Assembly: GCA_039602395.1 (NCBI GenBank)
Contig: JBCNJP010000017.1
Span: 9,996,871-10,060,870 of the forward strand
DNA from: Deinandra increscens subsp. villosa
Lineage: Eukaryota > Streptophyta > Magnoliopsida > Asterales > Asteraceae
Length of the DNA: 64,000 bases
Direction of reading: 5' to 3'
The position numbers and the translations under genes are program-made. Positions 25,001 through 36,900 of the stretch are shown one piece after another. Positions within the stretch are counted from its first letter, which is position 1. Each line of letters opens with the position of its first letter. The notes under the pieces were generated by a model. That model did no database searches. It worked only from the letters and a program-made list of their open reading frames with translations, and was not told the origin of the DNA.

Positions 25001-28000
25001 TAAGCTCGAGTCATTAATTACTGATTTAAAGAAGAACTCTATTCTTGGAAGAGTCCAAGCAGGTATTATAATTTTAACTTTTTATCAATAATTTAAATTT
25101 ATATATATTTACGCATCTTATTATAGTCTAGAAAATATTCTATTTAAAAAGTGCAGTTTTAATTGATATTTTTTTTCTTCTACTTCTGCAGTTGTTTATA
25201 CCGTTGAGTTTCAGAAGCGTGGATTGCCTCATGCTCATATTTGTCTTTTCATGCATCCGGATCACAGAATTCCTTGCGTTCAGAATGTCGATCCTTATAT
25301 TTCAGCTGAAATACCGGATAAAGATGAAGATCCCGAGTTGTATGAACTTGTGTCTGAGTTTATGATACATGGACCCTGTGGAGCTCATAACCCGAAATCT
25401 CCTTGCATGAACGGTAAAGATTGTACGAAACGCTTCCCGAAACCTTTCCGTGATTATACCTCTGTCGATACGGATGGCTACCCTCTATATCGGAGACGTG
25501 AGGGTGGACCCAAGGTTATCAAGTCTGGTCATGAGTTGGATTGCAGATATGTTGTTCCATACAACAAAGTTCTTTTGAAAAGATACCAGTCTCATATTAA
25601 CATTGAGTGGTGCAACAAAGGAGAATCAATTAAGTATCTTTTCAAGTACATAAATAAAGGGCCTGACAGAGCAAGTGTAAAGTTTGTTACGAATACAGAG
25701 GAAGATAGTAACGTGCAACCTGTCGACGAAGTAAAGGCTCATTTTGACTGTAGGTATGTCTCGGCATGTGAAGCGGCGTGGCGTATTCAGAAGTTTGATG
25801 TACACTATAGATATCCTTCGGTCGTTAGACTTCCTTTTCATCTTCCAGGCCAACAACAGGTTGTGTTCCATGAAGACGATGATATGGACGAGGTTATGAA
25901 TAAACCAACTGCTGCTACTTCCAAGTTTGAATCGTGGATGAAATGCAATCAGGTCTACGAAGATGCAGCTGAGTTGACTTATGCTGAATTCCCTACGAAG
26001 TTTGTGTGGGTTTTAGAAAGAAGGAAATGGCAACGAAGAAAAAATGGATTTTCCCTTGGAAGAATCCATTCGGTGTCTCCTTCGCTTGGTGAGCTCTATT
26101 TTTTAAGAATACTTTTAAATAAAGTGAAAGGGCCCAAGTCGTTCGAGGATATTCGCACCGTTAATGGATTGGTTCATCCTACCTTCAGGGACGCATGTTA
26201 CGCCAGGGGGCTGTTAGACGACGACAGAGAGTACATAGAAGCCATTCGGGAAGCAAGCTTCTATGGTACCGGTCCTTATCTGAGAAATCTTTTTGTTACT
26301 ATGTTGTTGTCCGAAAGCCTTTCAAGACCAGAATTTGTTTGGGATAATTGTTGGACCCATCTATCCGATGGGATCCTTCAAACACAGAGACTTCTCTTAA
26401 AGTCTCCAGGTTAGTTACTTATATTATGTCATTAAATACTTCTGTTTTCTTCTTAATATTTTTATTATTACTTTTAATATATTTATAATACTTTCTCTTT
26501 ATTACAATTCACGTTATTTACGTTCATTTGTTTACAGGTTTATCTTACAAAGACGATCAGATGAAGAATCTGACACTTGGTGAAATAGAGAAAGTGTTAC
26601 AGCGTCATAACTCAAGCCTAACCAATTTCGCTACAATGCCGTTTCCCGATAACTTTGTCATAGATTCCGCCAATAATGTCCTTATCAATGAGCAGCTCGA
26701 CTATGACACGGTAGTTCAGGAAACTGAGTATGAGCGTCTTCAGTCTTCTCTAACGGATGAGCAAAGATCAATATTTAAGGAGATAATGGATGCCGTTGAT
26801 AAAGATGGAGGCGTGTTTTTTGTTTACGGATATGGTGGTACTGGAAAGACATTTTTGTGGAATACTCTGTCAACTTCAATTAGATCAAGAAATCAGATTG
26901 TTTTAACTGTTGCATCAAGTGGTATTGCTTCGCTTTTGTTACCTGGAGGTCGAACAGCTCATTCTAGGTTCCACATACCACTCAATCGTGACCGAGGACT
27001 CGCTCTGTACCATGTCACGTAGATAGTGACATTTCAGACTTATTGAAGCAAACAAAGTTGATTATATGGGACGAGGCTCCTATGATACACAAACATGCCT
27101 TCGAGGCTCTAGATAAGAGCCTGAAGGATGTTCTATGTACCGATACTAACATGGCGGATCAACCTTTGTTTGGTGGTAAAGTTGTTGTTTTCGGTGGAGA
27201 TTTCAGACAGATTCTTCCTGTTATGCAGGGCGGTTCAAATCAAGATGTTGTCACTTCCTGTCTGACTTCATCTTACATTTGGAGAGAGTGCAAGGTTCTA
27301 AAGTTAACCAAAAACATGCGTCTTCTTCAAGGTAACAATCCATCAGAGATACAAGAAACATGTGATTTTGCTCAATGGCTTTTGGATATTGGTGAGGGAA
27401 AAGCCGGCGGAGATAATGACGGTGACTCAGAAATAGTTATACCTCATGATCTTCTTATCCATGATTCGTCGGATCCGGTTAGTGATCTTATCGATTTTGT
27501 TTATCCATCATTTCTGGACAACTTTGGTGAACAAGATTTTTGGTCTGAAAGAGCTATTCTCGCACCAACTAATGAGGTTGTCGATGATATCAACGGTCGT
27601 CTGCTTTCTTTGGTTCCTGGTGAAGAACATGAGTATTTAAGCTCAGATTCTGTATGTCAAGATGAGATTGTAGGTGACGACGTTGAACATAACTTATACT
27701 CACCAGATGTCTTGAATTGTTTACATATATCTGGCATTCCAAATCATCGTCTTGTGCTTAAAGTTGGTGTTCCTGTTATGTTGCTAAGAAACATTGATCA
27801 GAGGAATGGCTTATGTAATGGAACACGTCTTCAGATCGTATCTCTAGGGAAGCATGTTATTGAAGCGGTGGTTATCTCAGGAAGCAATATCGGATTCAGG
27901 ACTTTCATTCCTAGACTTTCATTGGTTCCAACAGATAAAAGAGTTGTTTTTCGGTTTAAGAGAAGACAGTTTCCCATCTCGGTTTGTTTTGCTATGACTA

Positions 28001-28200
28001 TACACAAAAGTCAGGGTCAGTCTCTTTCGAGAGTTGGATTGTACTTGAAAGATCCCGTATTCTCTCATGGTCAATTGTACGTTGCGTTATCAAGGGTGAA
28101 GAGCAAGAAGGGCCTGAAGATTTTGATTTTGGATGAAGACGGTCGTCCAACCAATGTAACAAGAAATATAGTGTATAAATCTATCTTCTCGAATTTGTAA
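22017..28200 (+). pseudogene. Helitron RepHel protein (HUH nuclease + PIF1 helicase), frameshifted
   Basis: Ten exons: 22017-22323, 22416-22580, 22674-22751, 22852-22929, 23039-23194, 23300-23458, 23557-23995, 24119-25062, 25192-26409, 26538-28200; about 1732 residues. The early short exons repeat the module PLSDI(T/S)NG and nearly all end in phase 1. A Cys pair region (CVICDVCHSKLW) precedes the Helitron-like N domain (GRGPYTFRLSG, LHPSYLALQYPLLFPFG). The Rep nuclease motif PHAH is near residue 787, with the two-tyrosine motif YLFKYINKG further on. The PIF1-type helicase has Walker A YGYGGTGKT (near 1278), Walker B IIWDEAPM, and C-terminal TIHKSQGQSLSRVGLYL and LYVALSRVK. It would nick, unwind and move DNA by rolling circle. 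Around 26992-27020, about 8 extra bases shift the frame and give a stop at 27020-27022; the right frame resumes at about 27016 (CHVDSD). Everything else is open, so damage is recent or an assembly error. Confidence 0.85.
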
Positions 28201-28269
28201 TTGTTATTGACTTTTTCTACTATTATAGAATTTCCTTTTACCGTTAACTTTTTCTTTAGATAGGATATA

Positions 28270-28312
<43 letters not shown>

Positions 28313-28391
28313 GAATTTGTAATTATTATTGACTTTTTCTACTATTATAGAATTTCCTTTTACCGTTAACTTTTTCTTTAGATAGGATATA

Positions 28392-28447
<56 letters not shown>
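28191..28447. repeat. 122-bp tandem duplication with (AT)n runs in the Helitron 3' region
   Basis: The sequence starting GAATTTGTAATT at 28191, overlapping the RepHel stop, recurs at 28313. Both copies run through TTTTTCTACTATTATAG and TTTACCGTTAAC into TA repeats of about 40 and 55 bp. The RepHel stop codon sits in the first copy. Confidence 0.9.
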
Positions 28448-28448
<1 letters not shown>

Positions 28449-28454
28449 TTCTAG

Positions 28455-28483
28455 CCCGGGTATTTACCCGGGTAAGTGGCTAG
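28455..28483 (+). terminator. Helitron 3' terminal hairpin and CTAG end
   Basis: CCCGGGTA and TACCCGGG form a perfect 8-bp stem with a 2-nt loop at 28455-28472. TAAGTGG and then CTAG follow. In rolling-circle transposition this structure signals termination. The next base, 28484, is T, as expected for insertion into an AT dinucleotide. Confidence 0.85.
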
Positions 28484-29563
28484 TAAGATAATATATACGT
28501 TATATGATTTATTTCAATGTGTAATATAATTTATTCGTCTAAGCATATATATGTTTAATTTAATTTTTTTTCATAAAATTAAGTACGTAAGATTAGATAT
28601 GTTATATGATTTATTTCAATTTGTAATTTTTTTACTCTTTTTTAGCATATATATTCTTAATTCAACTTGTTTCATAAGATTAAATACGAACTAAAGAGAT
28701 CGTGACTACATAAATAAAATGACGTTGAATTTGATTTTGACTAAAAAGAATAAAAATCACTACAACTTTAACATGTGACATAATTAATTAATAAGAGTAA
28801 AAGACATTTTAATTTGAAAACAAAACAGTACAACCATGTTGTCTTAACGTAAAATAGTACAGTTTATAAATCCATTATATTTTTTAATGCAAACTAGTAG
28901 AATGTTTTGTACTGTTTTACTTTACAAAAACACAAAATATGTTGTTTTAATACAAAACAACATAGAAAAAGTTTGTCTAATACAAAACAAAACATACAAT
29001 GCAAAAAATACAAATCATAATGTTTTAATATAAAACCAATGCAATTATTATAAATTAGTACATTTTTTAAAAAACTAGTACAGTTTCACAAACCGGTACA
29101 ATTTTATAAATTAAAAAAAATAATTTTAGTTTTTTTATATATCAAATTGAAGATAAATGCTTGATTTTATGGTACAATTTTTATAAAAAAATAATATTGT
29201 ATAAAAAGGATATGAGCATCTAAAAATAGAGGGGGGGGGGGGGGGTGAGGGACTTAATAAAACTAACAAAAGAAGATATACCAAAAATATTCTCCCACGT
29301 CTTATTCTCATCTTATTTTATTGTACTTTAAATCCCAACCACTGATTTACAAAATTACAAAATTAATGAATCAGATATCTTCCTATTTTTTTTAGGTAAA
29401 ATATATTTTTAATTGAATTCAACCCTAATAAGATTAGGAAAGCTTACGATTCATGATAAAAAGTTAGACAGAGAATAAAAAACATGTTTATGGTAAAACA
29501 ATATTAACACTCGTTTTTTGCGGTGAAAATATACTATTAACACTCGTGCTCTACGATGTGGAG
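28484..29563 (+). mobile_element. 5' part of a second, related Helitron (host of the first)
   Basis: From the base directly after CTAG, this stretch matches 17348-18422 almost base for base, up to CTCTACGATGTGGA. It contains the start of the RPA-like first exon, here with a stop created in GAGAATAA. Left of the intact Helitron, 17287-17314 begins TCTCTGCTATAATG after an A and could be this element's first 28 bp. On that reading the intact Helitron landed 28 bp inside a sister copy. After 29563 the sequence is unrelated. A possible end for this copy is CTAA at 30503-30506, 10 nt after a GGGAG/CTCCC stem, but that is weak. A 15-nt G run lies near 29230-29245. Confidence 0.65.
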
Positions 29564-29661
29564 TAAATGGTGCATAATATGACTGGTGAGTGCACCAACA
29601 CTGCAAGAAACTGGACATGTGGCGGTGACCTCAATGGTGACGACAGAGACAACGCCAAAAG

Positions 29662-30165
29662 TAGGGGTGTTCAAAAATATCCGAGTCCGAATCCGTATCC
29701 GAATTATCCGAAAATTTCGGATATCCGGAATTTCGGATATCCGAAACTCGGATATCTGAAAATTCGGACTTGGACTTGGACAAGAATTTACAAAATTTTC
29801 GGAAGTTTCGGATACCCGGTATCCGAAAATTTAAATAAATTAAAATAAATTTATATTAAAGAAATAAGGAATTATTGAATACTTGGACTATGTTTATTTG
29901 TTTTGTCGTTTTTTAGGTCGAACTTATGTTTATTTGTATTTGAAGACTTGGACTATGTTTATTTGTTTTGTCGTTTTGTCGTTTTTTTTTGTTAAATTGT
30001 GGTTTTTTTTTAAAAATTGGATTTTCGGATATCCGTTTTAACTATCCGAGTCCAGTCCGAAATTTCGGATATCCAAAATTTCGGACTTGGACTTGGACAA
30101 CAAAAACTGGTATCCGAAATTTTCGGATATCCGAAATTCCGGGTATCCGGTTTTTAACACCCCTA
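29662..30165. mobile_element. hAT MITE, 504 bp, with GCCAAAAG target duplication
   Basis: The ends TAGGGGTGTTCAAAAA and, inverted, TAGGGGTGTTAAAAA are terminal inverted repeats. GCCAAAAG flanks both sides (29654-29661 and 30166-30173), the 8-bp duplication of hAT elements. The interior is built from many GGATATCCGAAATTTCGG palindromes. It has no transposase. The small open frames across it are not genes. Confidence 0.9.
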
Positions 30166-30173
30166 GCCAAAAG

Positions 30174-30588
30174 GAAGCCTATAGAGCTTTATTGAATTTT
30201 GATTTGTCAAAGACTACAACAAAGACATGTAGTTGTGACAGAGTAAGCGGAAAACTAGAAAAGTAAAGCACCATTCTGAAAAGATATGGTGCACATGTCG
30301 TCATGATATAATGGTTTATTATTAAATTATACTTTTTAATACGGGTTAAATAAAAAAGAATTTTTATTAAAACCTATGGCGACAGCACGTCATCATCAGA
30401 GAGTTAATATTACTAATTTTCTATTTTATTATTGCATGCCTTTTTTAAAATGTGGAGACGACAACGTTTAGGGAGCCCTAGACAAGTCTCCCACCCTAAA
30501 AACTAATATAGATTCATAGGTGTTCATTCTGCCGACCACAAAAATTCCCCTCTCACTATTGCGTTCCAACCCCTCCCAGCCTTCTCGC
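30174..30588. other. Gene-free sequence between the Helitron remains and the outer Ty3 element
   Basis: No gene recognised. A TAGGGAGCCCTA palindrome at about 30469-30480 and the CTAA at 30503-30506 might be a Helitron 3' end. The left LTR of the outer Ty3 element begins without its first 27 or so bases at 30589, so a deletion or rearrangement junction lies there. Confidence 0.4.
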
Positions 30589-30771
30589 ACCATTTTGTAT
30601 ATTTTTGTATGTGTGGGGTGTTTGTACTTTTACTGTTCTTGAGGGAAGTTATTGTAACACTTCTTGTTAGTCGTTAGAAGTTGTTATATGTACCATTAGT
30701 ACGTGAATAAAGGGTATGATTTCGATTGACAAATTAATCTATCCTTCCTTTCTCTCAATCTGTTTCTATCA
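30589..30771 (+). repeat. 5' LTR of the outer Ty3 element (5'-truncated)
   Basis: Aligns with 49796-49956: both contain ACCATTTTGTATATTT, TAGTACGTGAATAAA and TCTCTCAATCYGTTTCTATCA. The first roughly 27 bases present in the right LTR (TGTTACATGTTAGAATAG..) are missing. The primer-binding site TGGTATCCGAG (30775-30785) follows after 3 bases; it differs from the usual TGGTATCAGAG at two positions. Confidence 0.85.
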
Positions 30772-30801
30772 ATATGGTATCCGAGTTGGTTTGGCTCCGA
30801 C

Positions 30802-33351
30802 TGTGACACCCGAGAATTTCAAGGTTAACTTCCGTTAGACAAACCCGTTAGTTACGTTATAAGTGTTAACTTAAGTAACTAATGCTTAACTAGGCCGAAT
30901 ACGTCCACGACCTTTGGTTGATCACCGAACCCGCCCATATGTGTTATGTGCTCATCATTGATTGTCCTTATGTGCAATATGATTTAAATACATGACTTAT
31001 CATTGTGAATAGCATGATTAATTGTAAATACTTGATTATGTGAAAATTGCCCAAATTTGGTAGTCAGCGAAACTACCGAGCGAAATTACAGATTCGCCCG
31101 GTAGAAGGCTAGACTGATCAATGTACCCGAGACCGGAGCTAGTTTCGCCTGGCCAGCGAAACTGCCAGCGAAACTAGCCCCTGATATAAATAAACATTAT
31201 AAACCCTAGTAGCCTCATTTGCTCAAACCACACAACAACACACACACACTCTCCTGGTCAGCTGAGAAGATCACCTAAGGACCAAGACCCCAGCCTCGAG
31301 ACCATCATCTCACCTCATTCATCGATCCTAGAATCATCCGTGAGTCCCAAAAACTATGTTTTATGCTTTTCTATATGTTTTCTTCTTAAAGCATGCTCAA
31401 ATCTTTATGTAACTACTTGATCTGCTAGTATAGTGATTAGGAATGCTAGATCTGTACTAAAGTTGATAACTTTACGTGTGATATCCATCCATGTTAGACG
31501 ATTTGTGCAAAATAGGTCATTTTAGGGTTTTGAACCTATTTTAGAGATTTAATGATCAAAATGCATGTTAAACATGATAAAGCTGCTTGATTTATGTTGG
31601 TAAATGCCTATGGATGCTAGATAATGAATTGCATGTATGATCAGAAGCTGTTAGGTTGATTTTTAGGCAAATCCGTATGTTTTTCGCGACCAGCGAAACT
31701 GTGTGTTCTCTGGGCGAAACTAAGTAGCGAAATTATATCTCCTTCCAGCGACACTGACCAGCGAAACTATAGTGTCGCCGGGAACCTGACCAGACCAGCT
31801 CGAGCGAAACTATCGAGCGAAATACCTGAACGAAAGTTCAAACCAGTTTCCCTGCGAAACTAGGCTAGCGAAACTGCGTCGGCAGTTTCGGGCGAAACTA
31901 GCCTAGCGAAACTGTGTCACCGGGCATTGCCTAGCGAAAGTGCTGCCCGTGCACCTAGCGAAACTGCCTAGCGAAACTATGCTAGCGAAACTAAGACCTG
32001 ACCTAAAAACCAAACTTGTGAAATTTGCTTAAGTGTTATGCCATGACTTACATGATTATACCATGATGAAACATGCTTGAATCTGATTCATATGAACCCT
32101 TGTTTATGATCAACCATTGGTGTCGTGTGTCGGTATGTCGAGTCATAGTTGCAACGTGCTATGTTATGGGCCATAGTGACGTTAAGTAAAGATTAGACAC
32201 GAAACTAATACCTAAGACCTAAACGTGTTCTAGGTCTTCGTTAAACAACAATATTTGGATTACTTGAAGAGTAGCAGTGCAACCAAAGGTGAGTGTCACT
32301 AACCCGCTTACCGTGAGTCCGATGGGCCACACAGAATAACTTAACGAAAACAATGCTGATAAACTCGAGAGTGCTAGGCACCTCACTGATAAACATGAGA
32401 ACCCGGGATGCTTGGCACCCACTTGATGAACTGAAGTGTTTTATGGGAACACTTGTGAACTCTGATCAAACTGCTTTTTTGAAACAAAACTGAAAACATT
32501 TTAATATGGCTAGTGTAGGTTAAAGTCTAAACCATATGATATCACATGTTTTCTAAGGATGCCTTATAACTTAAAAGTCCTCAACTTAATTGTGCCATTA
32601 ATTTGTGAAAGCGAGGGGATGTTGGGTAGATCTACTGGAGTTTGACAAACTCCGCCCCGTGGCACGGGGAGTGCACGGAGGAACAATATCAGCCTATTTG
32701 ACCGTGGTCCCGAGAGGACACGGGGGAGGCAGAAACCGCGATGACTAGGTCCGCACTGTACGGGATGGCTCGGCCCCCACAAAATAAGTCAGCTTTGGTA
32801 CAAACTTCCTTAGAGCATGGAACAACGGATTAGCTACCCGCGATATCGGTTGAGTCCTTTAACTTTACGGAACTAGTACATACCCGATGACGTGGTCACG
32901 GACAAACCATTTATAAACTGAGAATTAAATACGAGCATTGCTTTTCACAAATGAATATTTTGTAAGTACATTTTGATACGAACAATGATTATGAGACCGG
33001 GCCAATGCATGACAAGCCCACTGTGAACTCACCAACCGTTAGGTTGACACTTGCGTGGTTTAAACTTTTGCAGATCGCTAAGGAGTATCCGGAGCGGGTT
33101 GGCATGGCACGTGAAGACCTTTATTTTAATCGAACTATTTTGGGAATTTAAAACAACATTTATGTAAGGCACGTGGTTAGTGCTAAAGACAATTAATTTT
33201 CCGCTGCGTATGTAATTTAAGATTTTGATTTATAACTTGTGCTTGAACTAACCCTGATTCGTTTAGTATTTGTAACTGTGGTTGTGGATCCTGGTCTAGT
33301 CGCGCCCCTTAACGGTATAAACTCCGTTAGTGGTATTTTGGGGGTGTGACA
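30802..33351 (+). repeat. 5' LTR of the Tekay element
   Basis: The LTR is 2550 bp with TGTGACACCC..GGGGTGTGACA ends. A TATA-like GATATAAATAAAC is at about 31183, the likely promoter. Two blocks (31060-31180 and 31685-32005) are dense in AGCGAAACT and close variants. The small open frames within it have no known product and appear in both LTRs. Confidence 0.95.
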
Positions 33352-33354
33352 GAT

Positions 33355-33367
33355 TGGTATCAGAGCC
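33355..33367 (+). promoter_or_regulatory. Tekay primer-binding site (initiator tRNA-Met)
   Basis: TGGTATCAGAGCC begins 3 bp after the 5' LTR end. It is complementary to the 3' end of plant initiator tRNA-Met and primes minus-strand DNA synthesis. Confidence 0.9.
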
Positions 33368-33906
33368 ATGAGTTGCAGAGAACTGGAATCATTTTGAAAA
33401 CGATTTGGAAACTGCAACTTGAAAACCTTGGTTACAAAACAAACAAACAAATTCCCAAAGACAAAAATTTTTACGTGCCAACCTGGGATACTCGCTCTGC
33501 TGTGTAAGTAAAAGCTTAGTACGTACAGATATATGTATATATATATATATATAAGTATATATATAGACCGTGTCTAAGTAGTCTAACGGAAAGACCTTAG
33601 GAAATTTTCACACACGAAATACGAAATGCGACCGCGAATACGCACACTACTCTGGGGAAAGCGACAACGAAACGATGCTACACGCTACGTCCTGATTTCT
33701 ACTACGACGACTACGCCGACGGTGACTTTATGGGAAGCCGACCTTCGACGATAGCATTTACGACGTTCTTCGACGACGCCTCAATTTGCACGAAAATTTT
33801 TTCTGGACTAATAGCGGGATAACGGGAACTGGCTAATATACATATTATGGGATATGTATAAAATATAACTGTGACTGAACACTGGCTACTTTAACTGTTC
33901 AGCAAG

Positions 33907-36900
33907 ATGTCTGGAAGAGGAAACGGAAGAGGCGGCATAAACATGACGCCTGCACAGCTGCAAGCAATGATTACTGAACATGTGCAAGCCGCGGTGGCAG
34001 CCGTCCAAGCTGCATATGCCGCACAGGGTAACTATTATGCCGGTTAAGGCACAAAGCAATTTTATCATGACCTGTTTAATTTTAAAAGTCCGAACTATTT
34101 ATGCATCAGGAAACCAACACCACTGCACGTACAAGTCTTTCATGGACTGCAAGCCGATGACGTTTTCCGGCGAAGAAGGAGCTGTAGGACTCCTCCGATG
34201 GATTGAGAAGTCCGAGAAGGTCTTCTCCATGTGTAATTGCCCAGCTGAAAGCAAGGTTAAGTTTGCTACTGGTACTTTCGAAGGAGCTGCACTCTCCTGG
34301 TGGAACTCCGAGATTCAGATGATTGGGCTAGATGCGGCCAACAACATGCAGTGGGCAGCATTTAAGGATATGATTATGGAGGAATACTGTCCCCGCGACC
34401 AAGTGAAGAAGCTTGAAGGCGAATTCCTGAATTTGAAGATGTCTGGGTCTGAGGTTGAACAGTACACTGCACGATATCACGAGTATGAGGTTTTGTGCCC
34501 CTCAATGGTTGACGCTGAATTCAAACGCATCGAGCGTTATCTGGAAGGCCTCGCGCCTCAAATCAAGGGATTGGTGACTGCCAGCAACCCCGCAAACGTG
34601 CAGCAAGCCATTCGTTTGGCTCACAAACTTACTGATCAAGAGGTCGAGAAAGGTACACTACCTGCGAAAGCCACCGAGAAGACTGCCCTTAGTGGCAAGA
34701 GAAAAGCTGATGATGAAGCTCCTGAAAACTCGATGAATGTTCAGAGTGTTGGAAACAGCACTGGGAGGTCCTATAACTCCCAAGGTCAAAGCAAGAGGTC
34801 TGGGAATAACAGTGGTAACTACCGCCAGGGCGGAAATGGTCAGAGCAACTACAGGGGTAACCTGCCCTTGTGCAACAGGTGTGGAAAGCATCATGCTGGT
34901 AATTGTAGGAAGAATGTGAGCTGCGAAAGGTGTGGCAAGGGAGGCCACGAAGCAAAGGACTGTTGGGCAACTTTACCCGAGCAGCAAAACCGCCCCAGAA
35001 GGAACATCAACAATCAAGGGAACAACTATGGGAACAATCGGGGCAATGGGAACAACGGTCAGAACCAGAACAACAACAATGGGGGAGCCCGCGGCTGCTT
35101 TGAGTGTGGTGCTCAAGGTCACATCAAGAGAGACTGCCCTCAGCTAAGAAGACAAGGTAATGGCAATCAGGGAAATAACGGTGGGAATGGTAACGGTGGA
35201 GGTAATGGTAATGGGAATGGCAATGGTAATGGTGGAAACGGAAATGGTGGAAATGGTAGAGGTCGAGCTTTCGTCATGGGCCAGGGTGAAGCTCGCAATG
35301 ACGCCAACGTGATCAATGGTAAATTTATTTTGAACGGTTTCTTTGCTACTGTTTTATTTGATTCTGGTGCTGAAAGAAGTTTTATTTCCACTAAATTTGC
35401 TAGAATAATTAATGCTAAACCGATCGACTTAGATGCTAAATATGTGGTAGAGCTAGCAAATGGTAAACTTCATGATACTACCCAGATAGTTAAGGATTGT
35501 AAGCTAGAACTAGCGGGCCATACCCTAGGAATTGACCTTATGCCTTTCCCAATTGGTAGCTTCGACGTTATAGTAGGAATGGATTGGTTATCCGAGAATC
35601 GGGCTGAAATCTTATGTAAAGAAAAAGTGGTTCGTATCCCACTCGAAGACGGTAAAGTATTAACGGTCCAAGGCGAAAAAGGTGGAACAGTCACCGGCAT
35701 TATTTCATTCCTTAAAGCTCAGAAATGCCTCCGTAAGGGTCACTTCGCGATTCTTGCAAACGTCACTGATACGACACATCCCGAGCGCAAAATTGATGAT
35801 TACCCAATAGTTCGCGACTTCCAAGACGTATTTCCTGAAGATCTGCCTGGCTTGCCTCCATTTCGACAAGTTGAGTTTGGGATTGATTTAGCTCCAGGTG
35901 CCGCTCCGATCGCACGCGCACCTTACCGATTGGCTGTAAGTGAACTCAACGAACTCTCCTCACAACTGCAAGAGCTACTCGACAAGGGGTTTATTCGTCC
36001 AAGTTCGTCTCCATGGGGAGCTCCGGTACTGTTTGTTAAGAAGAAGGATGGAACGTTCCGCATGTGCATTGACTACCGAGAGCTTAACAAAGTTACGATC
36101 AAGAATCGGTATCCACTTCCTCGAATCGACGATCTCTTCGATCAACTGCAAGGTTCAAGCTACTTTTCAAAGATTGATCTACGGTCTGGATATCACCAAC
36201 TTCGTGTTCGTGAAGAGGATGTTCCTAAGACTGCTTTTAGAACTCGGTATGGACACTACGAGTTCCTGGTTATGCCGTTTGGGCTAACCAATGCACCTGC
36301 CGTATTTATGGATCTGATGAATCGAGTGTGCAAGCCGTACCTCGATAAGTTTGTGATAGTCTTCATCGACGATATTTTGATCTACTCCAAGTCAAAGGAA
36401 GAACACGAGGAGCATCTACGACTTATATTGGAATTGCTCCGCAAGGAACAGCTTTATGCTAAGTTTTCGAAGTGCGATTTTTGGATCCGCGAAGTCCAAT
36501 TTCTTGGACACATTGTTAATGAGGAAGGAATTCATGTCGATCCAGCCAAAGTGGAAGCAATAAAGAACTGGTCTACCCCAAGAGCGCCAACAGAAATCCG
36601 ACAATTTTTAGGACTTGCCGGATATTATCGAAGGTTTATTAAGGGTTTCTCTCAATTGGCTCAACCCTTAACAGCCTTAACGCACAAAGGAGTGCAATAC
36701 AGATGGGGTGAAAAAGAAGAGCGCGCGTTTCAGACGCTTAAAGATATGTTATGTTCGGCTCCAATTCTTGCGTTACCCGATGGAATAGACGACTTTGTGG
36801 TTTACTGCGATGCATCGATTCAAGGACTCGGTTGCGTGTTGATGCAACGAGACAAGGTAATTGCCTATGGGTCCAGGCAACTAAAGGATACTGAAAAGAA

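Larger units (their letters stand above)
17315..28483 (+). mobile_element. Helitron, about 11.2 kb, with RPA and RepHel genes
   Basis: The proposed 5' end is TCTAATACTATTA at 17315, preceded by A; this resembles the TCTMTAYTA start of plant Helitrons. The 3' end is CTAG at 28480-28483, followed by T, 8 nt after a perfect 8-bp GC-rich hairpin (28455-28472). A|TC..CTRR|T is the canonical insertion signature. Inside are an RPA70-like gene (18268-19459) and a RepHel gene (22017-28200), the usual content of autonomous plant Helitrons. The first 1.1 kb after position 34 recurs right after the 3' end (28484-29563). The RPA lacks its N-terminal domains and the helicase carries a frameshift, so this copy is probably not autonomous now. 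The 5' terminus is the less certain end. Confidence 0.8.

Noticed and set aside
29567..30195. Open frames across the hAT MITE
   Set aside because: They translate repeated GGATATCC units and have no independent support.
32219..32782. Two minus-strand open frames, also at 40229-40792
   Set aside because: They lie in the Tekay LTRs, recur only because the LTRs are duplicated, and show no known domain.
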